From the NCBI GenBank assembly GCA_016708825.1, contig JADJEZ010000007.1:186001-250000 (forward strand): 64,000 bases of DNA, written 5' to 3'. Positions within the stretch are counted from its first letter, which is position 1. Every line of letters starts with the position of its first letter. Under the pieces are notes generated by a model. It saw nothing but the letters and a program-made list of their open reading frames with translations, did no database searches and was not told the DNA's origin. Below are positions 35,508 to 44,214 of the stretch, one piece after another. This DNA is from Betaproteobacteria bacterium. GTDB taxonomy: Bacteria > Pseudomonadota > Gammaproteobacteria > Burkholderiales > Usitatibacteraceae. The translations under genes were made by a program, and so were the position numbers.

Positions 35508-35534
35508 CGGATGGAATCGTCGCGTATGGCAGGC

Positions 35535-35726
35535 TCAGGATTCTCCCGCCACCCGCCCCATCACGTGCGAGGCGAAATCGACCAGGTTCTCGTAGGACTT
35601 GATCAGCGAAGAAGTGATGTTGACGATCTCTTCTGCGCTGCACAGCCCGCCTCCCGCGATGTCCTGCACCTGGGTCGCGCTCAGTTCGTGGTTCTCAAGG
35701 ATCTTGGCAGCTTGGGTTTCGCTCAT
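35535..35726 (-). CDS. Double-glycine leader precursor peptide 1
   Basis: 63 residues. Residues 15-26 (LSATQVQDIAGG) fit the double-glycine leader consensus LSxxELxxIxGG almost exactly, predicting cleavage after Gly26. The 37-residue core begins GLCSAEEIV, has a single Cys at core position 3 and an amphipathic helical stretch (IVNITSSLIKSYENLVDFAS). It is preceded by AGGAGAATTCC, a strong ribosome binding site. It is the last precursor before the terminator. I find no modification enzyme in the locus, so an unmodified (class II-like) bacteriocin or signalling peptide is likely. I recognise no named family. Confidence 0.85.
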   Translation of the reverse strand: MSETQAAKILENHELSATQVQDIAGGGLCSAEEIVNITSSLIKSYENLVDFASHVMGRVAGES

Positions 35727-35752
35727 GGAATTCTCCTGGAAAGGTTCGAGGG

Positions 35753-35929
35753 TTACCGCACCGGGCCGAAAGAAGCCGAATCGATCGGCCTGGGCATCGG
35801 TTCCGGAAGGGGCTTGCCGGGGTACCGCGGGTCTTCGAAAGGATTGGGAAACTTCGGAAGGCAGCCGTCGTCGCCGGGCGAGTAACCGCCCGAGACTTCC
35901 GGCGCTTCCTGCTTGTCGATCTCCTTCAT
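35753..35929 (-). CDS. Double-glycine leader precursor peptide 2, proline-rich core
   Basis: 58 residues. A short leader, MKEIDKQEAPEVSGG, ends in a Gly pair, with Val at the position usually Ile and the expected spacing. The 43-residue core, from YSPGDDGCLPKFP, holds 12 prolines and one Cys (core position 8). Such a core would be extended, not helical, and resembles proline-rich peptides in composition only. The ribosome binding site AAGGAGATCACC is close to ideal. It lies 26 bases before precursor 1. The gene is easily missed because of its size. Confidence 0.78.
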   Translation of the reverse strand: MKEIDKQEAPEVSGGYSPGDDGCLPKFPNPFEDPRYPGKPLPEPMPRPIDSASFGPVR

Positions 35930-36006
35930 GGTGATCTCCTTGGGGTTTGGTCGCGAAGGTGAAGGCGCTTGCGCGGCGCGACCGGACCCGCGCGCGGCGC
36001 CCCGGG

Positions 36007-36171
36007 TCAATCCGCGGTGCCCTTGGGGTGTTCCTGCGCCGCCAGTTCGGCGAACGCCATCGGGTCGCGCAGCGGTTCGGCGGGCGAGCGATAGAAAACC
36101 TCGTCGAGCGCGGCGCAGGGCGGGAGGCCGCCTGCGATGGCAAGGACTTCGGAGTCGGTGAGCTCTTTCAT
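36007..36171 (-). CDS. Double-glycine leader precursor peptide 3
   Basis: 54 residues. The leader MKELTDSEVLAIAGG has LTDSEVLAIAGG at 4-15, an almost perfect match to the double-glycine consensus. The core of 39 residues begins LPPCAALDEVFY and has a single Cys at core position 4. The ribosome binding site is GGAGACACCC. It is the promoter-proximal gene of the locus, 77 bases before precursor 2. Leader similarity to precursor 2 (both start MKE, both 15 residues) suggests duplication followed by core divergence. Confidence 0.82.
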   Translation of the reverse strand: MKELTDSEVLAIAGGLPPCAALDEVFYRSPAEPLRDPMAFAELAAQEHPKGTAD

Positions 36172-36235
36172 GGGTGTCTCCGTGATCGGCCGGCCTGCGC
36201 AGCAGCGTGACCGGAATGGAGCCCATGGTAGGAAT

Positions 36236-36255
36236 GCGGGCATGCCCATGCCCGC
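36236..36255. promoter_or_regulatory. Palindrome upstream of the precursor operon, candidate operator
   Basis: GCGGGCAT-GCCC-ATGCCCGC is an 8-bp inverted repeat around four bases, 65 bases upstream of precursor 3. It lies in the 136-base gap between precursor 3 and the GT2 gene, where the operon promoter must be. I could not identify convincing -35/-10 boxes. A GC hairpin at 36286-36302 probably belongs to the end of the GT2 transcript. Confidence 0.4.
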
Positions 36256-36307
36256 GAGAATCGCGAAAACAAATTGCGCGTTTTACTCGCGCGGGGCGCG
36301 AGGCGTA

Positions 36308-37152
36308 CTAGTTCGCCGTCGTCGACCGATGGGCGCCGAAGAACCGCCGCGCCGACTTCACGAAAAGCACGACATGCCGCCACCCCTTCGACGCCGCGCC
36401 TCCGCCGTGGTGCACGATCGCCACGAGCGGGCAGTAGGCCACCGTCGTCACCTTGGATAGCCTGAGCGTGAGATCGAAGTCCTCGAAGTAGAGGAAGTAG
36501 CCGGGATCGAAGCCGTTCACCGCGTCGAGGGCGGATTTCCTGCAAAGAGAAAGCAGCCGCTCGCAAGCGTGACGGGCGATTGCTCCCGGCCCCAGTCCAC
36601 GTGCCGCAGCTCGTAGGCGTCGAGCTGCTTGCGAAAGAGCCCGTGCAGGAAGCGCGGCACGAATCCCCGGATGAAGAGCACGCCCGGTGTCGGGAACGCC
36701 TTCACGAGGAATTGCAGCTCGCCGTCGGGCCCGCGCACCGCCGGCACGAGGGCGCCCGCGCCGGGATGCGCATCCAGGTAGCGAAGTGCCGCGTCGATCG
36801 CGGTGGGGGCCATCTCCACGTCCGGATTGAGGATCAGGTGGAAGTCGCCGGAAGCCTTTGCGATCGCGAGGTTGTGCCCGCGGCCGAAGCCCACGTTGCC
36901 GTGGCCCGTGATCACTTCGAGCGCCACGCCCTCGGCGCGGGAGAACGCGGCTTCGGCAAGCGTTCGCAGCATGGGCGCGAGGCCCTCGGGGCCGTTGTCC
37001 ACCAGCAGAACGCGGGTGCTGCCCAGGGTGGCGTGCGTACGGGCCCGGGCGATCGCGTCGGCGGCGCTCGCGAGCGTGCGCGCGAGCAGGCGCTCGTCGG
37101 GCGCGTGGGTGACGATGGCGATCGTGAGGGAGGCAGCCGCCATGGCCCGCAT
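36308..37152 (-). CDS. Family 2 glycosyltransferase (rhamnosyltransferase-like), one suspected base missing
   Basis: About 281 residues after repair. N-terminal LTIAIVTHAPDERLL, then VLLVDNGPEG and GNVGFGRGHNLAIAKASGDFHLILNPDVEM carry the GT2 nucleotide-sugar site, and YFLYFEDFDLTLRLSK is the typical acidic end of O-antigen rhamnosyltransferases. The frame breaks at 36544-36546 (plus-strand AAA, one A short). Restoring it gives CFLFCRKSALDAVNGFDPGY. It likely decorates LPS or another surface glycan. Starts at ATG 37143 or 37152. It is the last gene of the LPS-related run. Confidence 0.82.
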
Positions 37153-37174
37153 TATGCGCGAGCCGCGGCGGGGA

Positions 37175-38950
37175 TCAGAAGGCCTGGCGGGTGATTACCT
37201 TGGTGCCCTGCACGCCGTCCACAACCCAGGTGAAGCTGCCGTTGTTCACGTCCGTGAAGTTGAACGTGAGCGTGCCCACTTCGGTCCGGTTGACGGCGTT
37301 GGGATTGAAGGGCAGCTGGTTGTAGGCGGGGCCGCTGGTGCGGTAGAGCTTGCCGGTGAAAGTGCGGCTCGTGGTCCACTGGCCGCCGGACATCACCAGC
37401 CACAGCGGCCCGGCATCCGCGGCGTACGTGTACCACACGGCGAAGATCTGCCCGCTCGGGTGCTGGGTAAGGTTGATGCCCCAGCCGTTCTCCAGCGGGT
37501 TCCACCAGAGGTCCGTGGTGTCGTAGTCGGGCAGGTTGGTCGCCTCGAGCCACTGGCGCAGGATCGGGTAGGCCGCGTCGAAGCGCGAGTAGTAGTCGGG
37601 CGCGGTCTGCGCGGTGCAGCTCGCCTCGCCACCCCACAGGCCGCCGCGCAGCAGGTACTGGCTGTTGGCGAAGGTGAGGAGCCCACCACCGCTCGAGCCG
37701 GGCTCGGCCGTGCCCTGGGTGTAGGTGACGCGCACGTAGCCCGTGGGGGCGTCGTTCGGGCTCGGTAGCGAGAAGAGGCCGCCGGTGGTGCCGGTGGTGA
37801 ATTTCTTCAGGTCTCCCCACGGGTGGTGCAGGACCGTCACGACGGTGTTGGTGGCGACCGGGTTCGCGTCCCACCCGCTCAGGAACGCGCCGGCCGGCGC
37901 CCAGTCGTTCAGCCGCACGAAGAGCACGTCCTCGGAAAGGCTGTGGTGCAGGTAGGTCGCGCCCCCGAAGCGCTGCACGAAGGGCGGTGCCTGGAGGCTG
38001 CCGCAGGCCACCGCGTCGAAGAAGAAGAAGGTGTTCAGGGAGTTCGCCACCTGCTGCGCCTGCGTCGGGGTGTTGTAGGGTGCGGTGCTGCGGTCGAAGC
38101 AGTGGTTGGCCGAGAAGAGGTACGGGACCTGCGTGCCGGCGCTCGTGTCGTTCAGGAGCGTGCCGGTGCACAGGCCGGAGCCGCCCGTGGGCCGCGTGAA
38201 GAGCATCTGCACCACGGCACTCGCCGCATTCAGCAACGCCTGTGAGGGGTTCGCGACGCACTTCATGTCGAAGTTGCAGCTTCCGGCGTTGCCTATCTCG
38301 GTGACGGTCTTGCGGAAGCGCGACGTCGGGCCTGTGACGAGGTGCGAGATCGTCATGACTTCCACGGAAGGCTCGGGCTGCGTCGCGGGCGAGGCGAGCT
38401 CGATCACCTGGGCTTCGCCTTCGGTCACCGGGGTCCAGTAGAGGTCCGATTTCCCCAGGGGGCCGGCCTGGCGCACCGGGCCGATGGCTTTCGATTCGTC
38501 GTCGCTGCCGGATACGCGCAGCTCCCACGGCTCGCGCGTGGCGCCGATGCGCAGCCCCACGCGCAGGGCCGCGGCCCCCGGCGACTGCACGCGCAGCTTG
38601 GCGATGCGCCATTGCCCCACGCGACTCCAGGTGAGGGCCTCGCCGCGGCCTTCCTCCGCGTGTTCCGCGACTTCCCGGCCGAAACCGATGGTGACGCGCT
38701 TCGCCGCCGAATCCGCCGCTTCGAGGGCGCTGAACTCCCGGGGCGCGGGCGCGGTGAGGCGCAGGCGATGCGCGGGCATCTCTTCCTCGGTGGTGAGGAG
38801 GTAGGAAGGCGAGGAAGACTTGGAAACGCCCACGACGGCCTCGCCCCCCACCACGGGCAGGCCCTGGGCCCACGCGGGTGCGACGGCCGCCAGCGCGACG
38901 GCGACGAGGAGGCGGGAGAACGGCCGCAGGCCGGTGGTGAAGCGAGTCAT
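37175..38950 (-). CDS. Secreted trypsin-like serine protease (lysyl-endopeptidase type) with C-terminal beta domain
   Basis: 591 residues. The signal peptide ends near PAWAQ (29). A pro-region runs to about 220, then a trypsin-fold domain with Cys225/Cys231, His283 in FSANHCFD, Asp341 in LSEDVLFV and Ser420 in AEPGSSGGGLL. The C-terminal domain (about 475-591: DLWWNPLENGWGINLTQ, FAVWYTY, GKLYRTSG) is a repeat unit seen in many exported betaproteobacterial proteins. The pattern resembles lysyl endopeptidase of Lysobacter/Achromobacter. It is probably exported by type II secretion. It is flanked by LPS glycosyltransferases, with no evident link. Confidence 0.88.
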   Translation of the reverse strand: MTRFTTGLRPFSRLLVAVALAAVAPAWAQGLPVVGGEAVVGVSKSSSPSYLLTTEEEMPAHRLRLTAPAPREFSALEAADSAAKRVTIGFGREVAEHAEEGRGEALTWSRVGQWRIAKLRVQSPGAAALRVGLRIGATREPWELRVSGSDDESKAIGPVRQAGPLGKSDLYWTPVTEGEAQVIELASPATQPEPSVEVMTISHLVTGPTSRFRKTVTEIGNAGSCNFDMKCVANPSQALLNAASAVVQMLFTRPTGGSGLCTGTLLNDTSAGTQVPYLFSANHCFDRSTAPYNTPTQAQQVANSLNTFFFFDAVACGSLQAPPFVQRFGGATYLHHSLSEDVLFVRLNDWAPAGAFLSGWDANPVATNTVVTVLHHPWGDLKKFTTGTTGGLFSLPSPNDAPTGYVRVTYTQGTAEPGSSGGGLLTFANSQYLLRGGLWGGEASCTAQTAPDYYSRFDAAYPILRQWLEATNLPDYDTTDLWWNPLENGWGINLTQHPSGQIFAVWYTYAADAGPLWLVMSGGQWTTSRTFTGKLYRTSGPAYNQLPFNPNAVNRTEVGTLTFNFTDVNNGSFTWVVDGVQGTKVITRQAF

Positions 38951-39073
38951 GGCGATCCCGGGTGAGGCGAAGAGTGGAAATTCTAGCAGCGCGACCCTGT
39001 CGGCCCAATGCGCCGCCCCGGAGGGTCGGACCGCCCGCGCGGGCTGCGGTTCCCGTGCTTTCCGGTTCGGGGG

Positions 39074-40186
39074 CTAGCCCGGGCGCAGGGCGAGGAATGC
39101 GTCCGCGGCCGCGAGCACCTCGGCGAGGCCGATCGCCTGCATGCAGCGCGGCGCCGGGCACTCGTCGGTTCCCCGCGAACAGCGGCGCACCCAGGAGACA
39201 TTGCGCCGGAAGAGCTTCGCCTGGTCTCGGCACGCGAACTCCGGCTCGCCCAGCGCCTTCCACGGTGCGTCACGCCAGAACGGGCCGCCGCACAGCACCG
39301 CGGAGCCGGGGCCGAAAAGGGTGATCGTGGGGGCGAAAGTGGCGCGGCCCAGGTGCGCCACGCCCGTATCCGGGGATACGACGAGCGCCGCGCCGGCGAG
39401 CAGGTGCCAGAGTTGCGCGAGATCCAGGCGCCCCGCGGTCGACGCGTGGCGGTGCGCGGGGTCGCAGGCCTCCACGAGCGCCTCCTCGCCGGGCCCGGCG
39501 CTCCAGACCACCACGAGGCCGCGCTCGGCGAGTGCGGCGGCGAGCGCCGTCCAGCGCTCCGCCGGCCAGAGCTTGAGCGCGGTGCTCGCACCCACGTGCA
39601 GCACGGCATAGGGCACGCGGGGGCGGTCCGCGACGGCGGCGGGAGGGGCGGGCCAGTCGGCGCGCCCATAGGGAGGCGGGTCGGCGCCTTCGACCAGGTC
39701 GCACACCAGCTCGCCCCAGGACGCGGGCGTGGCGCGAATGCCTTGCGCGTCGTCGACGAACCAGTTCTTGGTGGCAGGGATGTCGCCCGCGTGCGCGACC
39801 ACGTGGCGTGCGCCCATGGCGGCGGCGAGCCAGGCGTGCCGGTTGTCGCCGGGGACGATCGCCAAGTCGAAGGGCGCCTCGCGCAAGAGCGGCGGCACGG
39901 TCGAAGTGTGGCGCGGCGAGAACGCCAGCGCGCGCACGCCCCAGGGGCGGGAGGCGTAGAGCGGCAGGATCGCGGGCGGAACGGTCATCGCGATGTCCGC
40001 GTCCGGGTGGTTCCCGCGCAGCTTGGCGAGCAGCGGCGAGAGCATGATCGTGTCGCCCAGGAGCAGGTGGTGCGCCACGAGGATGCGCTGCGGATCCGCG
40101 GGTGCGCTCGCAAGCCCCGGCGCACGCAGGCGGCGCGCGAGGGCCCGGGACACCACCGCCAGGCGCGTAGCGAACCGCTCACCCAC
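39074..40186 (-). CDS. Family 9 glycosyltransferase (LPS heptosyltransferase-like)
   Basis: 370 residues of the GT-B fold. N-terminal RILVAHHLLLGDTIMLSPLL is the GT9 start; the C-terminal half has PYAVLHVGASTALKLWP, LVVSPDTGVAHLG and ITLFGPGS, which form the ADP-heptose site. A Cys-rich end (RRCSRGTDECPAPRCMQAI) is also seen in family members. It probably adds a heptose or similar sugar to the lipid A-core. It overlaps the stop of the upstream GT4 gene by 8 bases, within a five-gene operon with msbA. Confidence 0.88.
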   Translation of the reverse strand: MGERFATRLAVVSRALARRLRAPGLASAPADPQRILVAHHLLLGDTIMLSPLLAKLRGNHPDADIAMTVPPAILPLYASRPWGVRALAFSPRHTSTVPPLLREAPFDLAIVPGDNRHAWLAAAMGARHVVAHAGDIPATKNWFVDDAQGIRATPASWGELVCDLVEGADPPPYGRADWPAPPAAVADRPRVPYAVLHVGASTALKLWPAERWTALAAALAERGLVVVWSAGPGEEALVEACDPAHRHASTAGRLDLAQLWHLLAGAALVVSPDTGVAHLGRATFAPTITLFGPGSAVLCGGPFWRDAPWKALGEPEFACRDQAKLFRRNVSWVRRCSRGTDECPAPRCMQAIGLAEVLAAADAFLALRPG

Positions 40187-41291
40187 GCGAGGCCCTCGCC
40201 ACCGCGGTGAAGACGTCGAGCATGCGCTCGACCATGCGGTCCTCCCCGAAGCGCTGCAGCGCGGCGCCGCGGGCGGCCGTGGCGAGGCGCGCGCGCAGGC
40301 TCGCGTCCACGAGCAGTTCCTCGATCGCGATACGAAGGGCCGCGCTGTCCTGGGGCTGGACGAGCCTGCCGGTCTCGCCGTCCTGCACGATCTCGCCGAT
40401 GCTGCCCACGGGCGTGGTGATCACGGGCAGGGCGCAGGCCATGGCTTGCATGAGCGCCTGGGGCACGCCCTCGTTCGCGTAGGAGGGCAGGCAGAAGAGG
40501 TCGAAGGCGCGCAGCCACGGCGCCACGTCGGCGAGGTTCCCCGTGAAGCGCACGCGCGCCTCGATGCCGAGGGTTTTCGCGAGCGCCTCGAGCGCCTCGC
40601 GCTGCGGCCCGTCGCCCACCACCACGAGGCGCGCGGACTGGTCGGCGAGCCCCGCGAAGGCCTCGAAAAGATAACGGTGGCCTTTCCAGCTGCGCATCGT
40701 GGCCACGATGCCGATCACGATGCCCGCGGGGTCCAGGCCGAGGGCGGCGCGCGCCTCACCCGCGTTGCCGGGACGGAAGCGCTCGAGGTCGATGCCCGTG
40801 GGGATGGAGATCACCTGCGCCGGGGCGACACTCGCCTCCTCGATCACCTGCAGGCGCAGCCGCTCGCCGGTGGTCACGATGCGGCTCGTGGCGTGGCCAT
40901 AAAGCCAGCGCGTGGCGAAGTTGCGCGGCACGGGCGCGGAAATGTGGCGCGTGCGCACGATCGGAGGCGGCCGGCGCTGGAAGGCCGCGGCTACGGCCGC
41001 GAGCCAGCTGTCGGTGGAGCTGTGGGTGTTGACCACGTCGAAGGGCCTGCCGCGCACGAGGCGCGTCATGGCGAGGAGCCCCGCGACCGACTTGCGCGCG
41101 ATCGGGATCGCGACGGCCTCCACGCCGAAATCCGGTGCCGCCTGGAAGATGCGCGATTCGGCGGGCGCGGCGAGCGTCACGGCATGGCCGCGTCGTGCGA
41201 CGCCCCGCGCCTCGGTGAGCACGCGGATCTCCTGCCCGCCCCAGCCGAGGGAGGACTCCGTGTGCAGGATGCGAAGCGCCTCGCCCGCCAC
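40179..41291 (-). CDS. Family 4 glycosyltransferase
   Basis: 370 residues. N-terminal LHTESSLGWGGQEIRVLTEA, the GT4 acceptor domain opening with GGxE; then ISIPTGIDLERFRPG (about 189-203) and VGDGPQREALE. CLPSYANEGVPQALMQAMACALPVITT holds the nucleotide-sugar EX7E motif. It likely extends the LPS core or a surface polysaccharide at the cytoplasmic face. There are 3 bases between msbA and this gene, so it is co-transcribed. Confidence 0.9.
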   Translation of the reverse strand: MAGEALRILHTESSLGWGGQEIRVLTEARGVARRGHAVTLAAPAESRIFQAAPDFGVEAVAIPIARKSVAGLLAMTRLVRGRPFDVVNTHSSTDSWLAAVAAAFQRRPPPIVRTRHISAPVPRNFATRWLYGHATSRIVTTGERLRLQVIEEASVAPAQVISIPTGIDLERFRPGNAGEARAALGLDPAGIVIGIVATMRSWKGHRYLFEAFAGLADQSARLVVVGDGPQREALEALAKTLGIEARVRFTGNLADVAPWLRAFDLFCLPSYANEGVPQALMQAMACALPVITTPVGSIGEIVQDGETGRLVQPQDSAALRIAIEELLVDASLRARLATAARGAALQRFGEDRMVERMLDVFTAVARASRG

Positions 41292-41294
41292 GGG

Positions 41295-43043
41295 CTAGGC
41301 GCCCGCGAACTGCAGGCGGTGGAGTCCCGCGTAGACGCCGCCCGCGGCGATAAGCCGCGCGTGCGGGCCTTCCTCGACGATCCGCCCGTGGGCCAGCACC
41401 ACGATGCGGTCGGCGTTCTCGACCGTGGAGAGGCGGTGCGCGATCACGATCGTGGTGCGCCCGCGCATGAGCGTCTCGAGCGCCGCCTGCACCGCGCGCT
41501 CGCTCTCGGTGTCGAGCGCGGAGGTGGCCTCGTCGAGCAGCAGGATCGGCGCGTCCTTCAGGATGGCGCGCGCGATCGCGATGCGCTGGCGCTGCCCGCC
41601 GGAGAGCTTGGCGCCGTTCTCCCCGATCTCGGTGGCGAGCCCCTGGGGCAGCTCGCGGATGAAGTCAATCGCGTGCGCGGCCTCGGCGGCGCGCACGATG
41701 GCGGCCTCGTCGGCGCGCTCGGCCTGCCCGTAGGCGATGTTCGCGGCGACCGTGTCGTTGAAGAGCACCACGTTCTGCGAGACGAGCGCGATCTGGCGCC
41801 GGAGGCTCTCGAGCGTGAGGTCCTCGATCGGGTGTCCGTCGAGCGTGATGCGCCCGGCGCCGGGGCGATAGAAGCGCGGCAGCAGGTGGATGAGGCTCGA
41901 CTTGCCGCTGCCCGAGGCTCCCACGAGTGCGACCGTCTCGCCCGGCGCGATGTCGAGCGTGATCGCGTCGAGCGCGGGCTGCGTGGCGGTGCGGTAGGTG
42001 AGCGAGACCGCCTCGAAGCGCACGGCCCCGCGGCTGCGTTCGAGAGCCACGGTGCCGCGGTCCTCTTCCGGCTCCTCGTCGATCAGGCCGAAGACGCTCT
42101 CGCACGCGGCGAGCCCGCGCTGCAGGTGCTCGTTCACGCTCGTGAGGCGTTTCAGGGGCTGCAGCAGCATCCCGGTGGCGGCGATGAACTCCACGAACCG
42201 CCCCACGTCCGTCTGCCCCGCGAAGGCCTGCTCGGCGGCGAAATAGATGATGGCCGCGACCGCGCAGGCGACCAGCAGCTGCGTCACCGGCACCGTGGCC
42301 GCCGCGGCCGCGGCCTGCTTCATGTTGAAGCGCCGGATCAACTGCGCGGCCTTCGCGAAGCGCCCGCTCTCGTAGGCCTGGCCGCCGAAGACGCGCACCA
42401 CGCGCTGGTTGGTGATCGCCTCGTCGAGCACTTCGGCCACGCCGCCCACGGCCTTCTGGCTCGCGCGGCTCGTGTCCCGCAGGCGCTTGCTGAAGTAGCG
42501 CACGGCGAGCGCCAGCGGCGGGATCACGACGAAGGTGATGAGCGTGAGGCGCCAGTTGGACCAGAGCAGTATCGCGAGGAGTGCCGCGATGGTGACGGTG
42601 TCGCGCACGAGCGTCGCCAGCACGCTCGTGGAGGCCGAGGCGATCTGCGTCACGTCGTGGGTGAAGCGCGAGACCAGGCGCGCGGTGGGGATCTCGTCGA
42701 AGGCAGCGGGCGGAAGGCTCAGCACGTTGGCGAACATCGCCCCGCGCAGGTCGAGGATCACCTTGTTGTTCACCCACTGTATGAGGTAGCCGGAGGCGAA
42801 GCTCGCGAGCCCGCTCACCAGGAAGACGGCTACCACGCCCAGCGGAATCAGGATCGCCAGGTCGCGGTTGCGGTTCACGAAGAGCTCGTTCACCAGCGGC
42901 CCGGTGAGCTTCACGAGCGCGGCGTCGGCGAGCCCGCCCACGACCATCGCGGCGATGGCCCCGAAGAGCGCGGCCCGGTAGGGCCACACGTGCTGGAGCA
43001 GGCGCTTGTAGAGCGCGCGGCCGTCGGGCTGCGGGGCGGTCAT
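41295..43043 (-). CDS. msbA: Lipid A/LPS flippase MsbA
   Basis: 582 residues, the usual MsbA length. A six-helix ABC exporter domain (about 10-320) precedes an ATPase with GASGSGKSS, LSGGQRQRIAIARAI and ILLLDEATSALDTESE. It flips core-lipid A across the inner membrane. The ATG at 43043 gives the family start MTAPQPDGRALYKRLL; an open frame further upstream has no support. Its position among LPS glycosyltransferases fits MsbA rather than a drug exporter. Confidence 0.93.
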   Translation of the reverse strand: MTAPQPDGRALYKRLLQHVWPYRAALFGAIAAMVVGGLADAALVKLTGPLVNELFVNRNRDLAILIPLGVVAVFLVSGLASFASGYLIQWVNNKVILDLRGAMFANVLSLPPAAFDEIPTARLVSRFTHDVTQIASASTSVLATLVRDTVTIAALLAILLWSNWRLTLITFVVIPPLALAVRYFSKRLRDTSRASQKAVGGVAEVLDEAITNQRVVRVFGGQAYESGRFAKAAQLIRRFNMKQAAAAAATVPVTQLLVACAVAAIIYFAAEQAFAGQTDVGRFVEFIAATGMLLQPLKRLTSVNEHLQRGLAACESVFGLIDEEPEEDRGTVALERSRGAVRFEAVSLTYRTATQPALDAITLDIAPGETVALVGASGSGKSSLIHLLPRFYRPGAGRITLDGHPIEDLTLESLRRQIALVSQNVVLFNDTVAANIAYGQAERADEAAIVRAAEAAHAIDFIRELPQGLATEIGENGAKLSGGQRQRIAIARAILKDAPILLLDEATSALDTESERAVQAALETLMRGRTTIVIAHRLSTVENADRIVVLAHGRIVEEGPHARLIAAGGVYAGLHRLQFAGA

Positions 43044-43050
43044 CGCGGCA

Positions 43051-44214
43051 TTATCCCAGTTTGCCCGCGAGCAGCCGCTCGTAGAGCGCGAGGTACTCGC
43101 CCGCCATGGCATCCGGGGTGAAGGCGGCCACCGCTTCGCGCGCAGCCTCGCCCAGCCGCCGGGAAGCCGCGGGGTCGAGCCGGTCCAGGCACTGCGCGAT
43201 GCCGGAAACGTCGAGCGCGTCGCGCACGAACCCCGACTCGCCTTCGCGCACGATCTCCGCTGCGCCGCACTTGGTGCTCGTGACCACCGGCAGCCCCGCG
43301 GCCATCGCCTCGAGCGCGGCGTTGGGAAACGGGTCGTAGAGCGTCGGCAGCACGAACGCGTCGGAGGCGGCGAGGTAAGGGCGCACGTCGGAGACGCCGC
43401 CCACGAAGCGCACGCGATCGGCGATGCCGAGCCGTGCCGCGAGCGTGCGGTAGCGCCCCGCGCGCTTGTCCCTGCCGACCACCAGCGCCCACGCGGGCTC
43501 GCTGCGCCGCGCGAGGGCGCGCAGGAACGGGCCCACGCCCTTGCGCTCGAAGCCCGAGCCCACGCACGCGAACACGGTCGCGGCCCTCGGGATGGAGACC
43601 TGCTGGCGCACCGCCGCGCCGAGCTCGTCCCTGAGCCCGGGGTGGAAGCGCGCGCCGTCGACGGCGTTGCGGATGAGGACCAGCTTCTCCGCGGGCGTGG
43701 CGAAGCGCTCCGCGATCTCCGCGCGCACCATCTCCGAGTTGCAGATCACCGCCTTCAGGCGCGGGGAGGTGAATAGCGCCTGCTCCGCGCGCAGGAGGTA
43801 GCGGTGGTGGGGCGAGAGTGCCGTGACCAGTTGCGCGAACGGCGCCTGGACGCGCGCGCGTTCGGCGAGCCAGGCCGCGTGCACGCCGTCGCCTGCGCGG
43901 TAGACGTCGCAACAGGCGATGCGCTCGTGGGACTGCACGAGGTCGAAATGCCGTCGCGGCAGTTCAGCGCACACGGCGCGCGCGAAGCCGCGGTCGCGCC
44001 AGAGGCTGCCCACGAAGAACGGGTCGAGCACGATGGCGGTGCCGTCGCCTTCGGGCCAGCGGCGCGTGACGAGAGTGAGCGAGGCGCCCCGCGCGGAAAG
44101 CGCGGCGACGGCGGACTGCACGAACCGCTCGGCGCCCCCGAAGGCGTCGAAGCGGCTGCGCACCAGGGCCACCCGGGGGCCGCCGCCTGCATGCCCCCGG
44201 ACGGTCGGGCTCAC
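43051..44214 (-). CDS. Family 4 glycosyltransferase, WaaG/RfaG-like (LPS core)
   Basis: 387 residues. It has VALVRSRFDAFGGAERFVQ near the N-terminus, VICNSEMVRAEI, VGSGFERKGVGPFLRAL (about 225-241) and LPTLYDPFPNAALEAMAAGLP, the donor-binding EX7E region. This order matches WaaG, which adds the first glucose to the heptose region. The start is a GTG at 44214 overlapping the stop of the heptosyltransferase gene (GTGA). Confidence 0.87.
   Translation of the reverse strand: MSPTVRGHAGGGPRVALVRSRFDAFGGAERFVQSAVAALSARGASLTLVTRRWPEGDGTAIVLDPFFVGSLWRDRGFARAVCAELPRRHFDLVQSHERIACCDVYRAGDGVHAAWLAERARVQAPFAQLVTALSPHHRYLLRAEQALFTSPRLKAVICNSEMVRAEIAERFATPAEKLVLIRNAVDGARFHPGLRDELGAAVRQQVSIPRAATVFACVGSGFERKGVGPFLRALARRSEPAWALVVGRDKRAGRYRTLAARLGIADRVRFVGGVSDVRPYLAASDAFVLPTLYDPFPNAALEAMAAGLPVVTSTKCGAAEIVREGESGFVRDALDVSGIAQCLDRLDPAASRRLGEAAREAVAAFTPDAMAGEYLALYERLLAGKLG

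Noticed and set aside
39993..43121. Open frame of over 1000 codons on the plus strand opposite msbA and glycosyltransferase genes
   Set aside because: Composition is Arg/His/Glu/Gly/Ala-rich with no family motifs; it mirrors the codon bias of the real minus-strand genes in a high-GC genome.
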